From NCBI GenBank assembly GCA_015060115.1, contig SUZB01000010.1:1-64000 (forward strand): a DNA stretch of 64,000 nt, written 5' to 3'. A program made the position numbers and the translations under genes. Each line of letters begins with the position of its first letter. Positions within the stretch are counted from its first letter, which is position 1. Positions 17,506 through 25,807 of the stretch are shown here, in pieces. The notes beneath the pieces are model-generated. The model did not search any database. It saw only the letters and a program-made list of their open reading frames with translations, and was not told the origin of the DNA. Origin of the DNA: Rikenellaceae bacterium. Lineage in GTDB: Bacteria > Bacteroidota > Bacteroidia > Bacteroidales > Rikenellaceae.

Positions 17506-19188
17506 ATGAAAAAGTTTTTCTATTTCTTGCTTGCATTGCCTTTGGTATTTGCAGCTTGTGGTAACGAGCCCGAACCCGAGCCCCAGCCCGTGGTTAAGGA
17601 TCCCGTTTTGAATGTTACCGAGACCTCTCTCGACTTCGTAGCTGAGGGTGCTGAGGGTACTATCCACTACTCTGTTGAGAACGCAGTAGAGGGCACTGAG
17701 GTTGAGGCTACTTGCGCAGCTGAGTGGGTTAGCGACCTTACCGTTGCTGAGAACATCACCTTCGTAGTTGAGGCTAACGAGGGCGAGGCTCGTGAGACAT
17801 CTATCGTTGTTGCTTATGGCGACCTTCAGAAGAGCGTAGCCGTTAAGCAGGCTGCTAAGGGCGAGGAGCCCAAGCCTAATGCTCCCGTACTTGAGGCTGT
17901 TACAGCTGAGGTAGAGTACGATTGGAACACTACAATGGGTGAGGTAGAGTTCAAGCTCGAGAACCCCATCGAGGGTGTTAATGTAGAGGCTAAGAGCGGC
18001 GCTATGTGGATTAGCCAGGTACAGGTTAAGGAGAACAAGATTCTCTTCGCTATGTCGGAGAACAAGGGCGAGGCTCGCGAGGGCAAGATTACCGCTCAGT
18101 ACGGTATGTTGGAGCCTATCGAGTTTACCGTTAAGCAGGGTGCTTATGTTGCTCCAGACCCCGTAGTAACTATCAACGAGGAGAGCGTAGAGTTGGCTTA
18201 CGACGCTACCGAGGGTTCGTTCACCTACACTGTAGAGAATCCTGTTGAGGGTGTTGTGGCTGAGGCTACTACCGATGCTGAGTGGATTTCTAACCTTGCA
18301 GCTGCTGATGGCACTGTATCGTTCACCACCAGCGTAAACGAGGGCTTTGTTCGCGAGGCTACAGTTACCGTTACCTATGGCGTCGCATCAGATACTATCA
18401 ATGTTAAGCAGGCTGCCGAGGGTCAGAATCCCGATTTGAACTACTATCAGTATGGCATCGTAACATTCGAGGCACAGGCTCGTACCGCCAATGTTTGGGA
18501 TATCATTATGAGCGAGCAGCACCCCGAAATGGGTCAGATGTTTACCCGTATCACTGTTCAGCTTGCTGAGGATAACACAGGTCTTATCCCCACTGGCGAG
18601 TACAGCACCGAGGATGGCTCTATTCTTGTAAACACTTCAACTGCAAATGGCTATAGCACTTGGCGTTATAACTCTTCAAGTGCCGACATCACTATCTGCG
18701 AGCTCTATGTTGAGAACGACCTCGAGGCTCACACTTCATATATTGAGGGTATGTTCCAGATTGGCAACGATGTATACGGTTTCGTATTCGAGGGTGCTGT
18801 TCCCGGCTTTATGTACGAGGAGCTTGGTGAAGAGGGTGTAACCAACTGGACATCATTCTCAAGCCGCTACGCATTTGATGACTGCTATATTCTTTCGGGT
18901 AACGCTGAGGGCTTCACTATTGAGCTCTACATTCACGAGATGGGCGTAAACAAGAACAATCACGGCACTTCTCCTGCGGTTGGCACTTATCCTTTGCTCA
19001 ACTGGATGTTCAGCACTTCTGAGAACTACTGCGAGGGTGCAAACGGTGGTTCAAAGGTTAACGGCATCTACCTCAAGAGTGAGGGTGAGGTCGTAATCGA
19101 GGAGGCTGCTGGCGGTTACACTGTTACTTTCAATGTTGTTGACTCAAACGGCACAGCTTGGAAGGGTACATACACCGGCGCTTTGTAA
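17506..19188 (+). CDS. Surface lipoprotein with three BACON domains (560 aa)
   Basis: Starts MKKFFYFLLALPLVFAAC (lipobox Cys 18), then a Pro/Glu linker. Three tandem BACON domains follow: about 32-122 (VLNVTETSLDFVAEGAEG), 126-213 (APVLEAVTAEVEYDWNTTMG) and 216-304 (VVTINEESVELAYDATEG). Each ends in a 'KQA/KQG' strand. The C-terminal 250 residues form two beta-rich repeats (NVWDIIMSEQHPEMG; DDCYILSGNAEGFTIELY) that resemble module A only weakly. BACON 1 is nearly identical to that of the 13770 product, while BACON 2 and 3 are diverged. A terminator follows. Function unknown. Confidence 0.85.
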   Translation: MKKFFYFLLALPLVFAACGNEPEPEPQPVVKDPVLNVTETSLDFVAEGAEGTIHYSVENAVEGTEVEATCAAEWVSDLTVAENITFVVEANEGEARETSIVVAYGDLQKSVAVKQAAKGEEPKPNAPVLEAVTAEVEYDWNTTMGEVEFKLENPIEGVNVEAKSGAMWISQVQVKENKILFAMSENKGEAREGKITAQYGMLEPIEFTVKQGAYVAPDPVVTINEESVELAYDATEGSFTYTVENPVEGVVAEATTDAEWISNLAAADGTVSFTTSVNEGFVREATVTVTYGVASDTINVKQAAEGQNPDLNYYQYGIVTFEAQARTANVWDIIMSEQHPEMGQMFTRITVQLAEDNTGLIPTGEYSTEDGSILVNTSTANGYSTWRYNSSSADITICELYVENDLEAHTSYIEGMFQIGNDVYGFVFEGAVPGFMYEELGEEGVTNWTSFSSRYAFDDCYILSGNAEGFTIELYIHEMGVNKNNHGTSPAVGTYPLLNWMFSTSENYCEGANGGSKVNGIYLKSEGEVVIEEAAGGYTVTFNVVDSNGTAWKGTYTGAL

Positions 19189-19209
19189 TCACACAACAAG
19201 CATAAAGAC

Positions 19210-19238
19210 AAAAACGACTCCTTCGGGGGTCGTTTTTG
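19210..19238 (+). terminator. Rho-independent terminator
   Basis: AAAACGACtCC pairs with GGgGTCGTTTT around a TTCG loop, about 20 bp after the stop of the three-BACON gene. Confidence 0.85.
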
Positions 19239-19277
19239 CTTTTATAGCTACCCATTTCAAAAAAATTATAGACAAGG

Positions 19278-19307
19278 TTGCTATTTGAAAAAAATGTATT
19301 ACTTTTG
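19278..19307 (+). promoter_or_regulatory. Promoter of the BACON/SusE-like lipoprotein gene
   Basis: TTG (19278-19280), 19 bp, TACTTTTG (19300-19307), 50 bp before the ATG. Confidence 0.6.
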
Positions 19308-19357
19308 TATAGTGAGAGAATTTTTTTGCACAAACACTAACAACCTATTTCTACAAA

Positions 19358-20755
19358 ATGAGAAAGTTTTTCTATTTCTTGCTTGCATTGCCATTGGTAT
19401 TGGCATTTGCAGCTTGTGAGAACACCGAGGAGCCTAAGCCCGATGTTAAGAATCCCGTTTTGAATGTTACCGAGACCACTCTCGACTTTGTAGCCGATGG
19501 TGCCGAGGGCACTATCCACTACTCTGTTGAGAACGCAGTGGAGGGCACTGAGGTTGAGGCCACCTGCACAGCTGAGTGGGTTAGCAACCTTACAGTTACG
19601 GAGAACATCACCTTCGTAGTTGAGGCTAACGAGGGCGAGGCTCGTGAGACATCTATCGTTGTTGCTTATGGCGACCTTCAGAAGAGCGTAGCCATAAAGC
19701 AGGCTGGCGCAGAGGCACCCGTAGCCGTTGTAGGCTGGGGCATTGTGGGCACTATGAACGAGTGGAACGCTACGAAACCTATGCTTATGGAGGAGAGCGA
19801 TGACTACTTCATGCTCACAGGCGTGGAGCTTACCACAGAGGATAAGTTCAAGTTTATCAAGGATGGCGACAACGCCTACAATCGTGGTGGCAATGGTCAG
19901 GTTGCCGAGCCCAACTACTTCTACAAGGCACAATCGTGGGGCAGCGACATCTATGTTAGCGAGGCAGGTAGCTACGACATATATCTCAACAAGAAGGAGG
20001 ATACCTACTATATTATGAGCGAGGGCAAATCACCCGCCGAGGCACTTGAGCCACTTGCACCGGGCGAAGATTTGTGGGAGGTATATGGCAACTTCGAGGG
20101 CGAGAAGATGCGCCTGACAACCGATAAAAAGTATATGGTAGCCAAGGGCGTAAAGTTCAGCTCGACAGTTGCCGAGTTCGATATTCGCATCAACGAGGGC
20201 GAGAAGGTATTTGGCGCCAAGAACGATGCGGTAAAGGAGGTTGAGGAGCAGATACTCTTAAGCGAGGCAAGCGGCATTAAGGCTAAGGCAAATGTCGAGG
20301 CTGGCGTGGCATACGACATCTACTATCGTAGCGATATGTCGAGCGCTTGGGTGATGCCTGAGGGTATGAAGCCCTTGGTATGGAAAGAGGTAACAGGCAT
20401 AGCATTTAGCGCCACAAACTTCGCACTCTTCCTTATCGCCGATGGCATCGAGCTATTGCTTGACTTCAATTGTGGCGTAAATGCCGAAAACAGCATTATC
20501 CCCGAAGGCACATACTATGTAAACAACGAGAACGATGGAGGCTTCAACTTCAACTTCGAGAACGAGTACGATATGCGCATAGATGGCGTAAAGACCAAGC
20601 TCAAGGACGGCACAATGGTAATCAAGCATATCTCAGGTGGCTACGACATCACAGTAGATATGGAGAGCATCCACAACCACAAGGTTAATGTTCACTACGC
20701 CGGCCCTGTAGGCGAGGTAGATATGATGGGTCGCCCCATCACCAACCCCGAATAG
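19358..20755 (+). CDS. BACON lipoprotein with SusE/SusF-like C-terminal domains
   Basis: A 465-aa predicted lipoprotein (RKFFYFLLALPLVLAFAAC, lipobox Cys 20). One BACON domain (about 30-120) is almost identical to that of the two preceding BACON genes. It is followed by a starch-binding-like beta-sandwich (WGIVGTMNEWNATKPMLM ... KFKFIKDGDNAYNRGG) of the kind seen in SusE/SusF outer-membrane proteins, then a second related domain (LWEVYGNFEGEKMRLTTDKK) and a C-terminal beta domain. The W-x-x-x-G-x-M-x-x-W pattern suggests carbohydrate binding. No SusC/SusD pair lies nearby, so it is not part of an obvious polysaccharide utilisation locus. Confidence 0.8.
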   Translation: MRKFFYFLLALPLVLAFAACENTEEPKPDVKNPVLNVTETTLDFVADGAEGTIHYSVENAVEGTEVEATCTAEWVSNLTVTENITFVVEANEGEARETSIVVAYGDLQKSVAIKQAGAEAPVAVVGWGIVGTMNEWNATKPMLMEESDDYFMLTGVELTTEDKFKFIKDGDNAYNRGGNGQVAEPNYFYKAQSWGSDIYVSEAGSYDIYLNKKEDTYYIMSEGKSPAEALEPLAPGEDLWEVYGNFEGEKMRLTTDKKYMVAKGVKFSSTVAEFDIRINEGEKVFGAKNDAVKEVEEQILLSEASGIKAKANVEAGVAYDIYYRSDMSSAWVMPEGMKPLVWKEVTGIAFSATNFALFLIADGIELLLDFNCGVNAENSIIPEGTYYVNNENDGGFNFNFENEYDMRIDGVKTKLKDGTMVIKHISGGYDITVDMESIHNHKVNVHYAGPVGEVDMMGRPITNPE

Positions 20756-20786
20756 GAGAAATCGACAAAGTTTAGACAATATAGGG

Positions 20787-20813
20787 ACTGCCAAAAATTT
20801 TGGTAGTCCCTAA
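20787..20813 (+). terminator. Terminator hairpin overlapping the next promoter
   Basis: GGGACTGCCAAAA pairs with TTTTGGTAGTCCC and is followed by a T-rich stretch. Its right arm contains the -33 TTTG (20799-20802) of the following kinase gene. Confidence 0.75.
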
Positions 20814-20829
20814 TATTTTAGTATCTTTG
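20799..20829 (+). promoter_or_regulatory. Promoter of the PfkB-family kinase gene
   Basis: TTTG (20799-20802), 19 bp, TATCTTTG (20822-20829). The ORF-track GTG start lies on the last bases of this -7 element, which argues for the downstream ATG at 20853. Confidence 0.75.
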
Positions 20830-20852
20830 TGGAAACGAAAACTCAAAACCAG

Positions 20853-21857
20853 ATGATTAAGAGAGTCATTGGCATAGGTAATGCGCTTACCGATATGCTT
20901 GTAAACCTATCGTCAGATGCCGTATTGGCCGACTACGAACTGAAGAAGGGCTCGATGAGCCTTGTTGATAACCAGTTCCAAACAGATATTTCGAAGGCTG
21001 TTGCCGGTTGCCCCTACTCACTATCATTAGGTGGCTCGGCGGGCAACACCATACGCGCTATGGCACGCCTCGGCACTCACACGGGCTTTATCGGCAAGGT
21101 GGGCTACGACACTACGGGCGAATTCTACGAGCAGGCACTGCGCAACATCGGCGTTGAGCCATATATCCTTCACTCGAAGTCGCGCTCAGGCACCTGCTTA
21201 GCGCTGGTATCGCCCGATGGCGAGCGCACATTCGTAACGCACCTCGGTGCTGCATTAGACCTTCAGGCCGATGATATTGATGGCGCAATCTTCGACGACT
21301 ACGACTGCCTATATATCGAGGGCTACTTAGTCCAAGACCACGACCTTATTCGTAGCGCTGTAAGGCTTGCCAAGGAGCACGGCCTAAAGGTGGCTATCGA
21401 CCTCGCATCGTTCAATGTAGTGGAGGAAAACCGCGACTTCTTGCACGACATTGTCGAAAAGTATGTAGATATCATCTTTGCCAACGAGGAGGAGGCGCAC
21501 GCCTTTACGGGCAAGGAGGATGCCGAAGAGGCACTCGACATTATTGCCCAGATGTGTGAACTTGCCGTAGTTAAGATTGGCAAGCGAGGCACGCTTATCC
21601 GCCGTGGCGAGGAGCGTGTGCATGTAGGCATTATGGCAGCTGCCAAGCGCGTAGACACCACAGGCGCTGGCGACTTCTACGCCGCAGGCTTCCTATCGGC
21701 ACTTGCCGAGGGCCTGAACCTACGCCAGTGCGGGACGATGGGCGCTATCACCGCAGGCAAGGTTATCGAGGTTGTAGGCACAACCTTTGGCGAGGATGTA
21801 TGGCGCGAAATCTTCCGCCTCCGAGAACGAGTTCGAGCCGACAAATACCTATTTTAG
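20853..21857 (+). CDS. PfkB-family carbohydrate/nucleoside kinase (adenosine kinase-like)
   Basis: A 334-aa ribokinase-fold kinase. The N-terminal motif GIGNALTDMLVNLS and GGSAGNTIRAMARLG bind the substrate. The C-terminal PfkB signature DTTGAGDFYAAGFLSAL carries the catalytic Asp and anion hole. The overall pattern is closest to the adenosine/sugar kinase branch found in Bacteroidetes and alpha-proteobacteria; the substrate is not certain. I start at MIKRVIG because the earlier GTG sits within the promoter. Monocistronic. Confidence 0.88.
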   Translation: MIKRVIGIGNALTDMLVNLSSDAVLADYELKKGSMSLVDNQFQTDISKAVAGCPYSLSLGGSAGNTIRAMARLGTHTGFIGKVGYDTTGEFYEQALRNIGVEPYILHSKSRSGTCLALVSPDGERTFVTHLGAALDLQADDIDGAIFDDYDCLYIEGYLVQDHDLIRSAVRLAKEHGLKVAIDLASFNVVEENRDFLHDIVEKYVDIIFANEEEAHAFTGKEDAEEALDIIAQMCELAVVKIGKRGTLIRRGEERVHVGIMAAAKRVDTTGAGDFYAAGFLSALAEGLNLRQCGTMGAITAGKVIEVVGTTFGEDVWREIFRLRERVRADKYLF

Positions 21858-21860
21858 AGA

Positions 21861-22110
21861 GTTGTTAGTTTTTTAGTTGTTAGTTGTTAGAGGGCAGGCG
21901 TTCCGCCTGCGGGCTAACGCCCCAAGGGGCAAAAGGGTTCTAAGGGGTCTGAGGGGTGGTGAGGTTAGCAAGAGCCTTGATAGTCTTACCCACCTTGAGG
22001 TTAGCACGCACACTCTATCTCCCCTTGTGCCACTTGTGCCACTCGTGCCCCTCAGCGATAGCTGGCGCTCCCTCGAAGCGCAATACTAACAACTAAAAGC
22101 TAACAACTAA
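21861..22110. repeat. Composite intergenic repeat
   Basis: It has 'gttgttagttttttagttg' units, a 'caggcgttccgcctgcggg' palindrome, the 'gaggttagcaagagcc' module, and 9-bp units (cttgtgcca, cttgtgcca, ctcgtgccc). It ends with 'taacaactaaaaac'. No gene. Confidence 0.8.
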
Positions 22111-22122
22111 AAACTAAAGAAA

Positions 22123-22153
22123 GGAGATGACTAAAAACAAATTAGTCATCTCC
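22123..22153. terminator. Bidirectional terminator hairpin
   Basis: GGAGATGACTAA pairs perfectly with TTAGTCATCTCC. The gap lies between converging genes. An almost identical hairpin occurs at 54831-54862, next to the same 125-bp element. Confidence 0.8.
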
Positions 22154-22161
22154 TTTAGCTT

Positions 22162-22286
22162 AAGAGGTTGAATAAAAAGATGTAGTTTTAGGCTTGCGAA
22201 GCCCGAAAAACCGCAGTTTACTGAAGCGTAAATGAGGATTTTGAGGGCGAGCGTAACGACAAAATACACTTTTTATTCAGCCTCTT
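22162..22286. mobile_element. 125-bp MITE-like element, copy 1
   Basis: Terminal inverted repeats AAGAGGTTGAATAAAAAG (22162-22179) and CTTTTTATTCAGCCTCTT (22269-22286) bound a 125-bp segment with no coding potential. Copy 2 at 54871-54995 has the same length and about three mismatches. Target-site duplications are not clear. Confidence 0.7.
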
Positions 22287-22305
22287 TTACGCCTATTACA
22301 AAAAA

Positions 22306-22776
22306 TTACTTCTTGATAGACAACTTAGCACCCTCACCATTAGTATTTACCTGAAGGCTAGCACCCTCAGTTACGGTGATATTAGATGCATCAACCTTCT
22401 TGCTACCAGCAACCTTAATGTTAGTCTTACCTACCTTAGAGTTTGGATCAATCTCCTTGATAGGCTCCTTGTTCACCTTAAACTGGCTCTCCTTCTTTTC
22501 ATCAGCCGAAATTGAAAGATTAGAAGAGTTGCTTACCTTAACATTTGACTCAACAGCCTCAACAACCTTCTCAGCAACCTCGGGCTTCTCAGCCTTCTCA
22601 GCCTTAACTGCAGGTGCTGCAGGTGCTGCGGGTGCTACAGGAGCTGCGGGTGCCTCCTCTACAACAACCTCCTCAACAGCTACATCCTCAGCCTCCTCAG
22701 CCTTGGGCTGCTCGCCACCGCAAGCAACCAACGACATTGCAGCAAACAATACTGCAAAAGCAAAAATCTTCTTCAT
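22306..22776 (-). CDS. Small low-complexity lipoprotein
   Basis: A 156-aa predicted lipoprotein (IFAFAVLFAAMSLVACG, Cys 19). The mature part starts with a Glu/Val/Ala/Pro-rich segment (EEVVVEEAPAAPVAPAAPAA), probably an extended linker. It then has a basic/Ser/Asn-rich region with repeated short beta-like motifs (SNVKVSNSSNLSI, KTNIKVAGSKKVDASNITV). I do not recognise a family. An envelope or peptidoglycan spacer role is possible but unproven. It ends directly at the MITE-like element. Confidence 0.7.
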   Translation of the reverse strand: MKKIFAFAVLFAAMSLVACGGEQPKAEEAEDVAVEEVVVEEAPAAPVAPAAPAAPAVKAEKAEKPEVAEKVVEAVESNVKVSNSSNLSISADEKKESQFKVNKEPIKEIDPNSKVGKTNIKVAGSKKVDASNITVTEGASLQVNTNGEGAKLSIKK

Positions 22777-22837
22777 AGTATAAAAAATATTAATTGGTTA
22801 AAAGTTTCTCAATATACAAATATACGATGATTATCGT

Positions 22838-24658
22838 TTATTTCCAAATTTTCTTGCCACTTCTCTCCACACCACCCCTCTTTTGAGGTTTTGCAGAGGC
22901 TTTATTCGCGGGTCGTGCCGCAGGTTTTGCACCTCGTCGATGCTCCGCCTCAGGGAGAGTACCACCAAAGAAGTAGGCCTTCTGTCGGCGCTTATCCTCC
23001 TGTGAACGAGCCACATAGACCTTCTCGCCAGTATAGGGATTCTCGCCCATATAGAACATAACCGATGAGAGTGTCATCGGCGTAGGCGTAAGGTCCTGCA
23101 CCTGCTCAAGGTTGAAGTGCAACTTGCCCAACACCTTATCGGCCAAGGCTCGCATATCGCTCTCCTCACATCCGGGGTGCGACGATATGAAGTAGGGAAT
23201 AAGCTGATACTTCAACCCCTCACGGCGACATAGCGTATTAAAACGGCTGTTTAGTCGCTCGAAGAGGTCAAACGAGGGCTTGCGCATAAGCTTAAGCACC
23301 CTATCCTCGGTATGCTCTGGCGCAACCTTAAGTCGGCCCGAGGTGTGGTACTTTATCACCGTATCGAAGTAGGGCGAGTCGTCAAAGAGGTCGTAGCGTA
23401 TGCCACTGCCGATAAATGCCCTCTTCACACCCTTTGTCTCACGAATCTTGCGGTATAGGTCGATAAGGGCAGAGTGGTCGTTATTCATATTGGGGCAGAG
23501 CTTGGGGTGCAGGCACGATGGGCGCTTGCACTTTTTGCATAGCTCCTCATTGCGACCACGCATACGGTACATATTTGCAGATGGCGCACCAATATCCGAG
23601 ATATAGCCCTTGAAGTCGGGCATCGCCACCACGCGCTTAACCTCCTCAAGGATAGAGCGCTCGGAGCGTGAGTTGATAAACTTGCCCTGATGTGCCGAGA
23701 TGGTGCAGAATGAGCAACCACCAAAGCAACCACGATGGATATTTATCGAGTGCTTGATCATCTCCCACGCCGGAATATCGCCCTTGCCATTGTAGCGGGG
23801 GTGTGGCGCACGCTCATACGGCAGTTCAAACGAGTGGTCAAGTTCTTCGGTAGTGAGCGTCTCGTGGGGCGGGGTGATGACGACATAGCGGTCATCGACC
23901 TGCTCAACGAGCGTGGTGTTGCACTCCATCATATTGCTCAGTTGCTCGATATGGCAGAAGTTCTCGCCAAACTTGTGCTTATCCTGAGCACACTCCTCGA
24001 AGGTATTAAGTACGATGGTCTTGCCATTGTACAGGCGCTCGACATACTCCTTATCTGCCAAGAATCCCACCTGTCTAAGACCTCGCAACAGCTTCATATT
24101 AAAGCCATTACGCAAGCTCTTAGCCACCTCGCGGATAGGCTTATCGCCCATACCGTAGATAAGCAGGTCGGCACCCGATGTCGCCAACACCGAGCGCTGG
24201 AGCTTATCCGACCAGTAGTCGTAGTGGGTCAAACGGCGCAACGATGCCTCGATGCCACCCACCACCACAGGGGTGTGAGGGTATAGGCGCTTAAGAATCT
24301 TGGTATAGGTATCTATGGCACGGTCGGGGCGGAAGCCAGCCTTGCCACCTGGAGTGTAGGCATCGTTGGAGCGTAGGCGCAGGTTTGCCGTATAGTGGTT
24401 TACCATCGAGTCCATAGCGCCTGCCGAGACAGCGAAGAAGAGGCGTGGCTTGCCCAACTTGGTAAAGTCGCGCAGGTCATCACGCCAGTTGGGCTGTGGC
24501 ACGATAGCCACACGGTAGCCCTCGGCCTCCAAGATACGACCGATAACCGCAGGGCCAAAGGCTGGATGGTCAATATAGGCATCACCCGAGAAGATAATAA
24601 CATCTAACTCGTCCCAGCCTCGAGCACGAACCTCCTTAAGTGTTGTTGGCAAAAACAT
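22838..24658 (-). CDS. YgiQ-family radical SAM protein
   Basis: A 606-aa radical SAM enzyme. The cluster motif CFGGCSFC (C-x3-C-x2-C) lies in NIHRGCFGGCSFCTISAHQG. The N-terminal half has the UPF0313/YgiQ pattern (DVIIFSGDAYIDHPAFG, VVGGIEASLRRLTHYDYWSD). The C-terminus is a basic, probably disordered tail (RPANKASAKPQKRGG). The start is set at MFLPTTLKEV: the 25 extra residues of the ORF track overlap the rluD end and have no family character. The reaction catalysed by YgiQ proteins is not known to me. Confidence 0.9.
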   Translation of the reverse strand: MFLPTTLKEVRARGWDELDVIIFSGDAYIDHPAFGPAVIGRILEAEGYRVAIVPQPNWRDDLRDFTKLGKPRLFFAVSAGAMDSMVNHYTANLRLRSNDAYTPGGKAGFRPDRAIDTYTKILKRLYPHTPVVVGGIEASLRRLTHYDYWSDKLQRSVLATSGADLLIYGMGDKPIREVAKSLRNGFNMKLLRGLRQVGFLADKEYVERLYNGKTIVLNTFEECAQDKHKFGENFCHIEQLSNMMECNTTLVEQVDDRYVVITPPHETLTTEELDHSFELPYERAPHPRYNGKGDIPAWEMIKHSINIHRGCFGGCSFCTISAHQGKFINSRSERSILEEVKRVVAMPDFKGYISDIGAPSANMYRMRGRNEELCKKCKRPSCLHPKLCPNMNNDHSALIDLYRKIRETKGVKRAFIGSGIRYDLFDDSPYFDTVIKYHTSGRLKVAPEHTEDRVLKLMRKPSFDLFERLNSRFNTLCRREGLKYQLIPYFISSHPGCEESDMRALADKVLGKLHFNLEQVQDLTPTPMTLSSVMFYMGENPYTGEKVYVARSQEDKRRQKAYFFGGTLPEAEHRRGAKPAARPANKASAKPQKRGGVERSGKKIWK

Positions 24659-24684
24659 AGGGTAAAGTATTATGGGTAAGGCTA

Positions 24685-25785
24685 TTAGATTTCGTCGATA
24701 TTGAGTCCCACAGAGTCGGTGTAGGTCTCCCACTTCTGCAATACGGCCTTCAAATCTTCGGGCAACTCCGATTCAAACTGCACATACTTGCCCGTTGTGG
24801 GGTGCTCAAAACCGAGAGCTCGAGCGTGCAACGACTGACGAGGGATAAGCTTGAAGCAGTTCTCGATAAACTGCTTATACTTCATAAATGTTGTACCCTT
24901 AAGGATGCGGTTGCCACCATATCTTTCGTCGTTAAACAAGGGGTGGCCCTGCCACGACATGTGCACACGAATCTGGTGCGTTCTACCCGTCTCCAAACGG
25001 CACTCCACAAGCGTAACATAGCCATAGCGGCGCAACACCTTGTAGTGGGTTACGGCGTGCTTGCCATCGGAGCCATCGGCAAAGACATACATCTGCAATC
25101 TATCCTTGGGGCTACGGCCGATATTTCCTGTAATAGTGCCCTCATCCTCGGCTATATTGCCCCATACGAGTGCCACATAGCGACGATAGATGGTATGGTC
25201 GAAGAACTGCTTGGCAAGCGAGGCGTGAGCCCTCTCGTTCTTGGCTACAACCAACAGTCCCGATGTATCCTTGTCGATACGATGCACCAATCCCGCACGG
25301 GCGTTGCCCTCGGAAAACATCGGCAGATTCTTAAGGTGGTACGACAAGGCGTGCACCAGCGTACCGCTATGGTTGCCCACGCCGGGATGAACGACCATAC
25401 CCGCCTCCTTGTTTACCACGATGATGTCGTCATCCTCGTAGACGATGTTAAGCGGGATATTCTCCGGCACAATCTCCTCCTTACGGCGGGGATAGGGCAA
25501 GACGATAGATATTTGGTCGAGGGGCTTAACCTTGTAGCTCGACTTCTGCGCCTTGCCATTTACAAGGATGTTTTGGCCATCGGCAGCCGCCTGAATACGG
25601 TTGCGCGAGGTGTGTTCAAGGCGTATTGTAAGATACTTATCGAGGCGCATCATCGACTGCCCCTTATCGACCGTTACGGCGAAGTGTTCGTACATCTCAT
25701 CGCCCTCGTCCGTAGTTTCCTGCTCCAGAAGGTCGATATCTTCGGTTAGGCGCTCGTCAAGCGTTGCGCTAATACTCTCTGTCAT
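24685..25785 (-). CDS. rluD: 23S rRNA pseudouridine synthase RluD family
   Basis: A 366-aa protein with an N-terminal S4 RNA-binding domain (MRLDKYLTIRLEHTSRNRIQAAADGQNILVNG) and a pseudouridine synthase catalytic domain. The catalytic motif HRIDKDTSGLLVVAK holds the essential Asp, and RRYVALVWG and GRTHQIRVHMSWQGHPL are further family motifs. RluD modifies helix 69 of 23S rRNA. It lies 22 bp downstream of the MqnE-PASTA gene; neighbouring PASTA and rluD genes are, as I recall, a usual Bacteroidetes arrangement. Confidence 0.93.
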   Translation of the reverse strand: MTESISATLDERLTEDIDLLEQETTDEGDEMYEHFAVTVDKGQSMMRLDKYLTIRLEHTSRNRIQAAADGQNILVNGKAQKSSYKVKPLDQISIVLPYPRRKEEIVPENIPLNIVYEDDDIIVVNKEAGMVVHPGVGNHSGTLVHALSYHLKNLPMFSEGNARAGLVHRIDKDTSGLLVVAKNERAHASLAKQFFDHTIYRRYVALVWGNIAEDEGTITGNIGRSPKDRLQMYVFADGSDGKHAVTHYKVLRRYGYVTLVECRLETGRTHQIRVHMSWQGHPLFNDERYGGNRILKGTTFMKYKQFIENCFKLIPRQSLHARALGFEHPTTGKYVQFESELPEDLKAVLQKWETYTDSVGLNIDEI

Positions 25786-25807
25786 AAACTTTTAGGTGGG
25801 TTGATAG

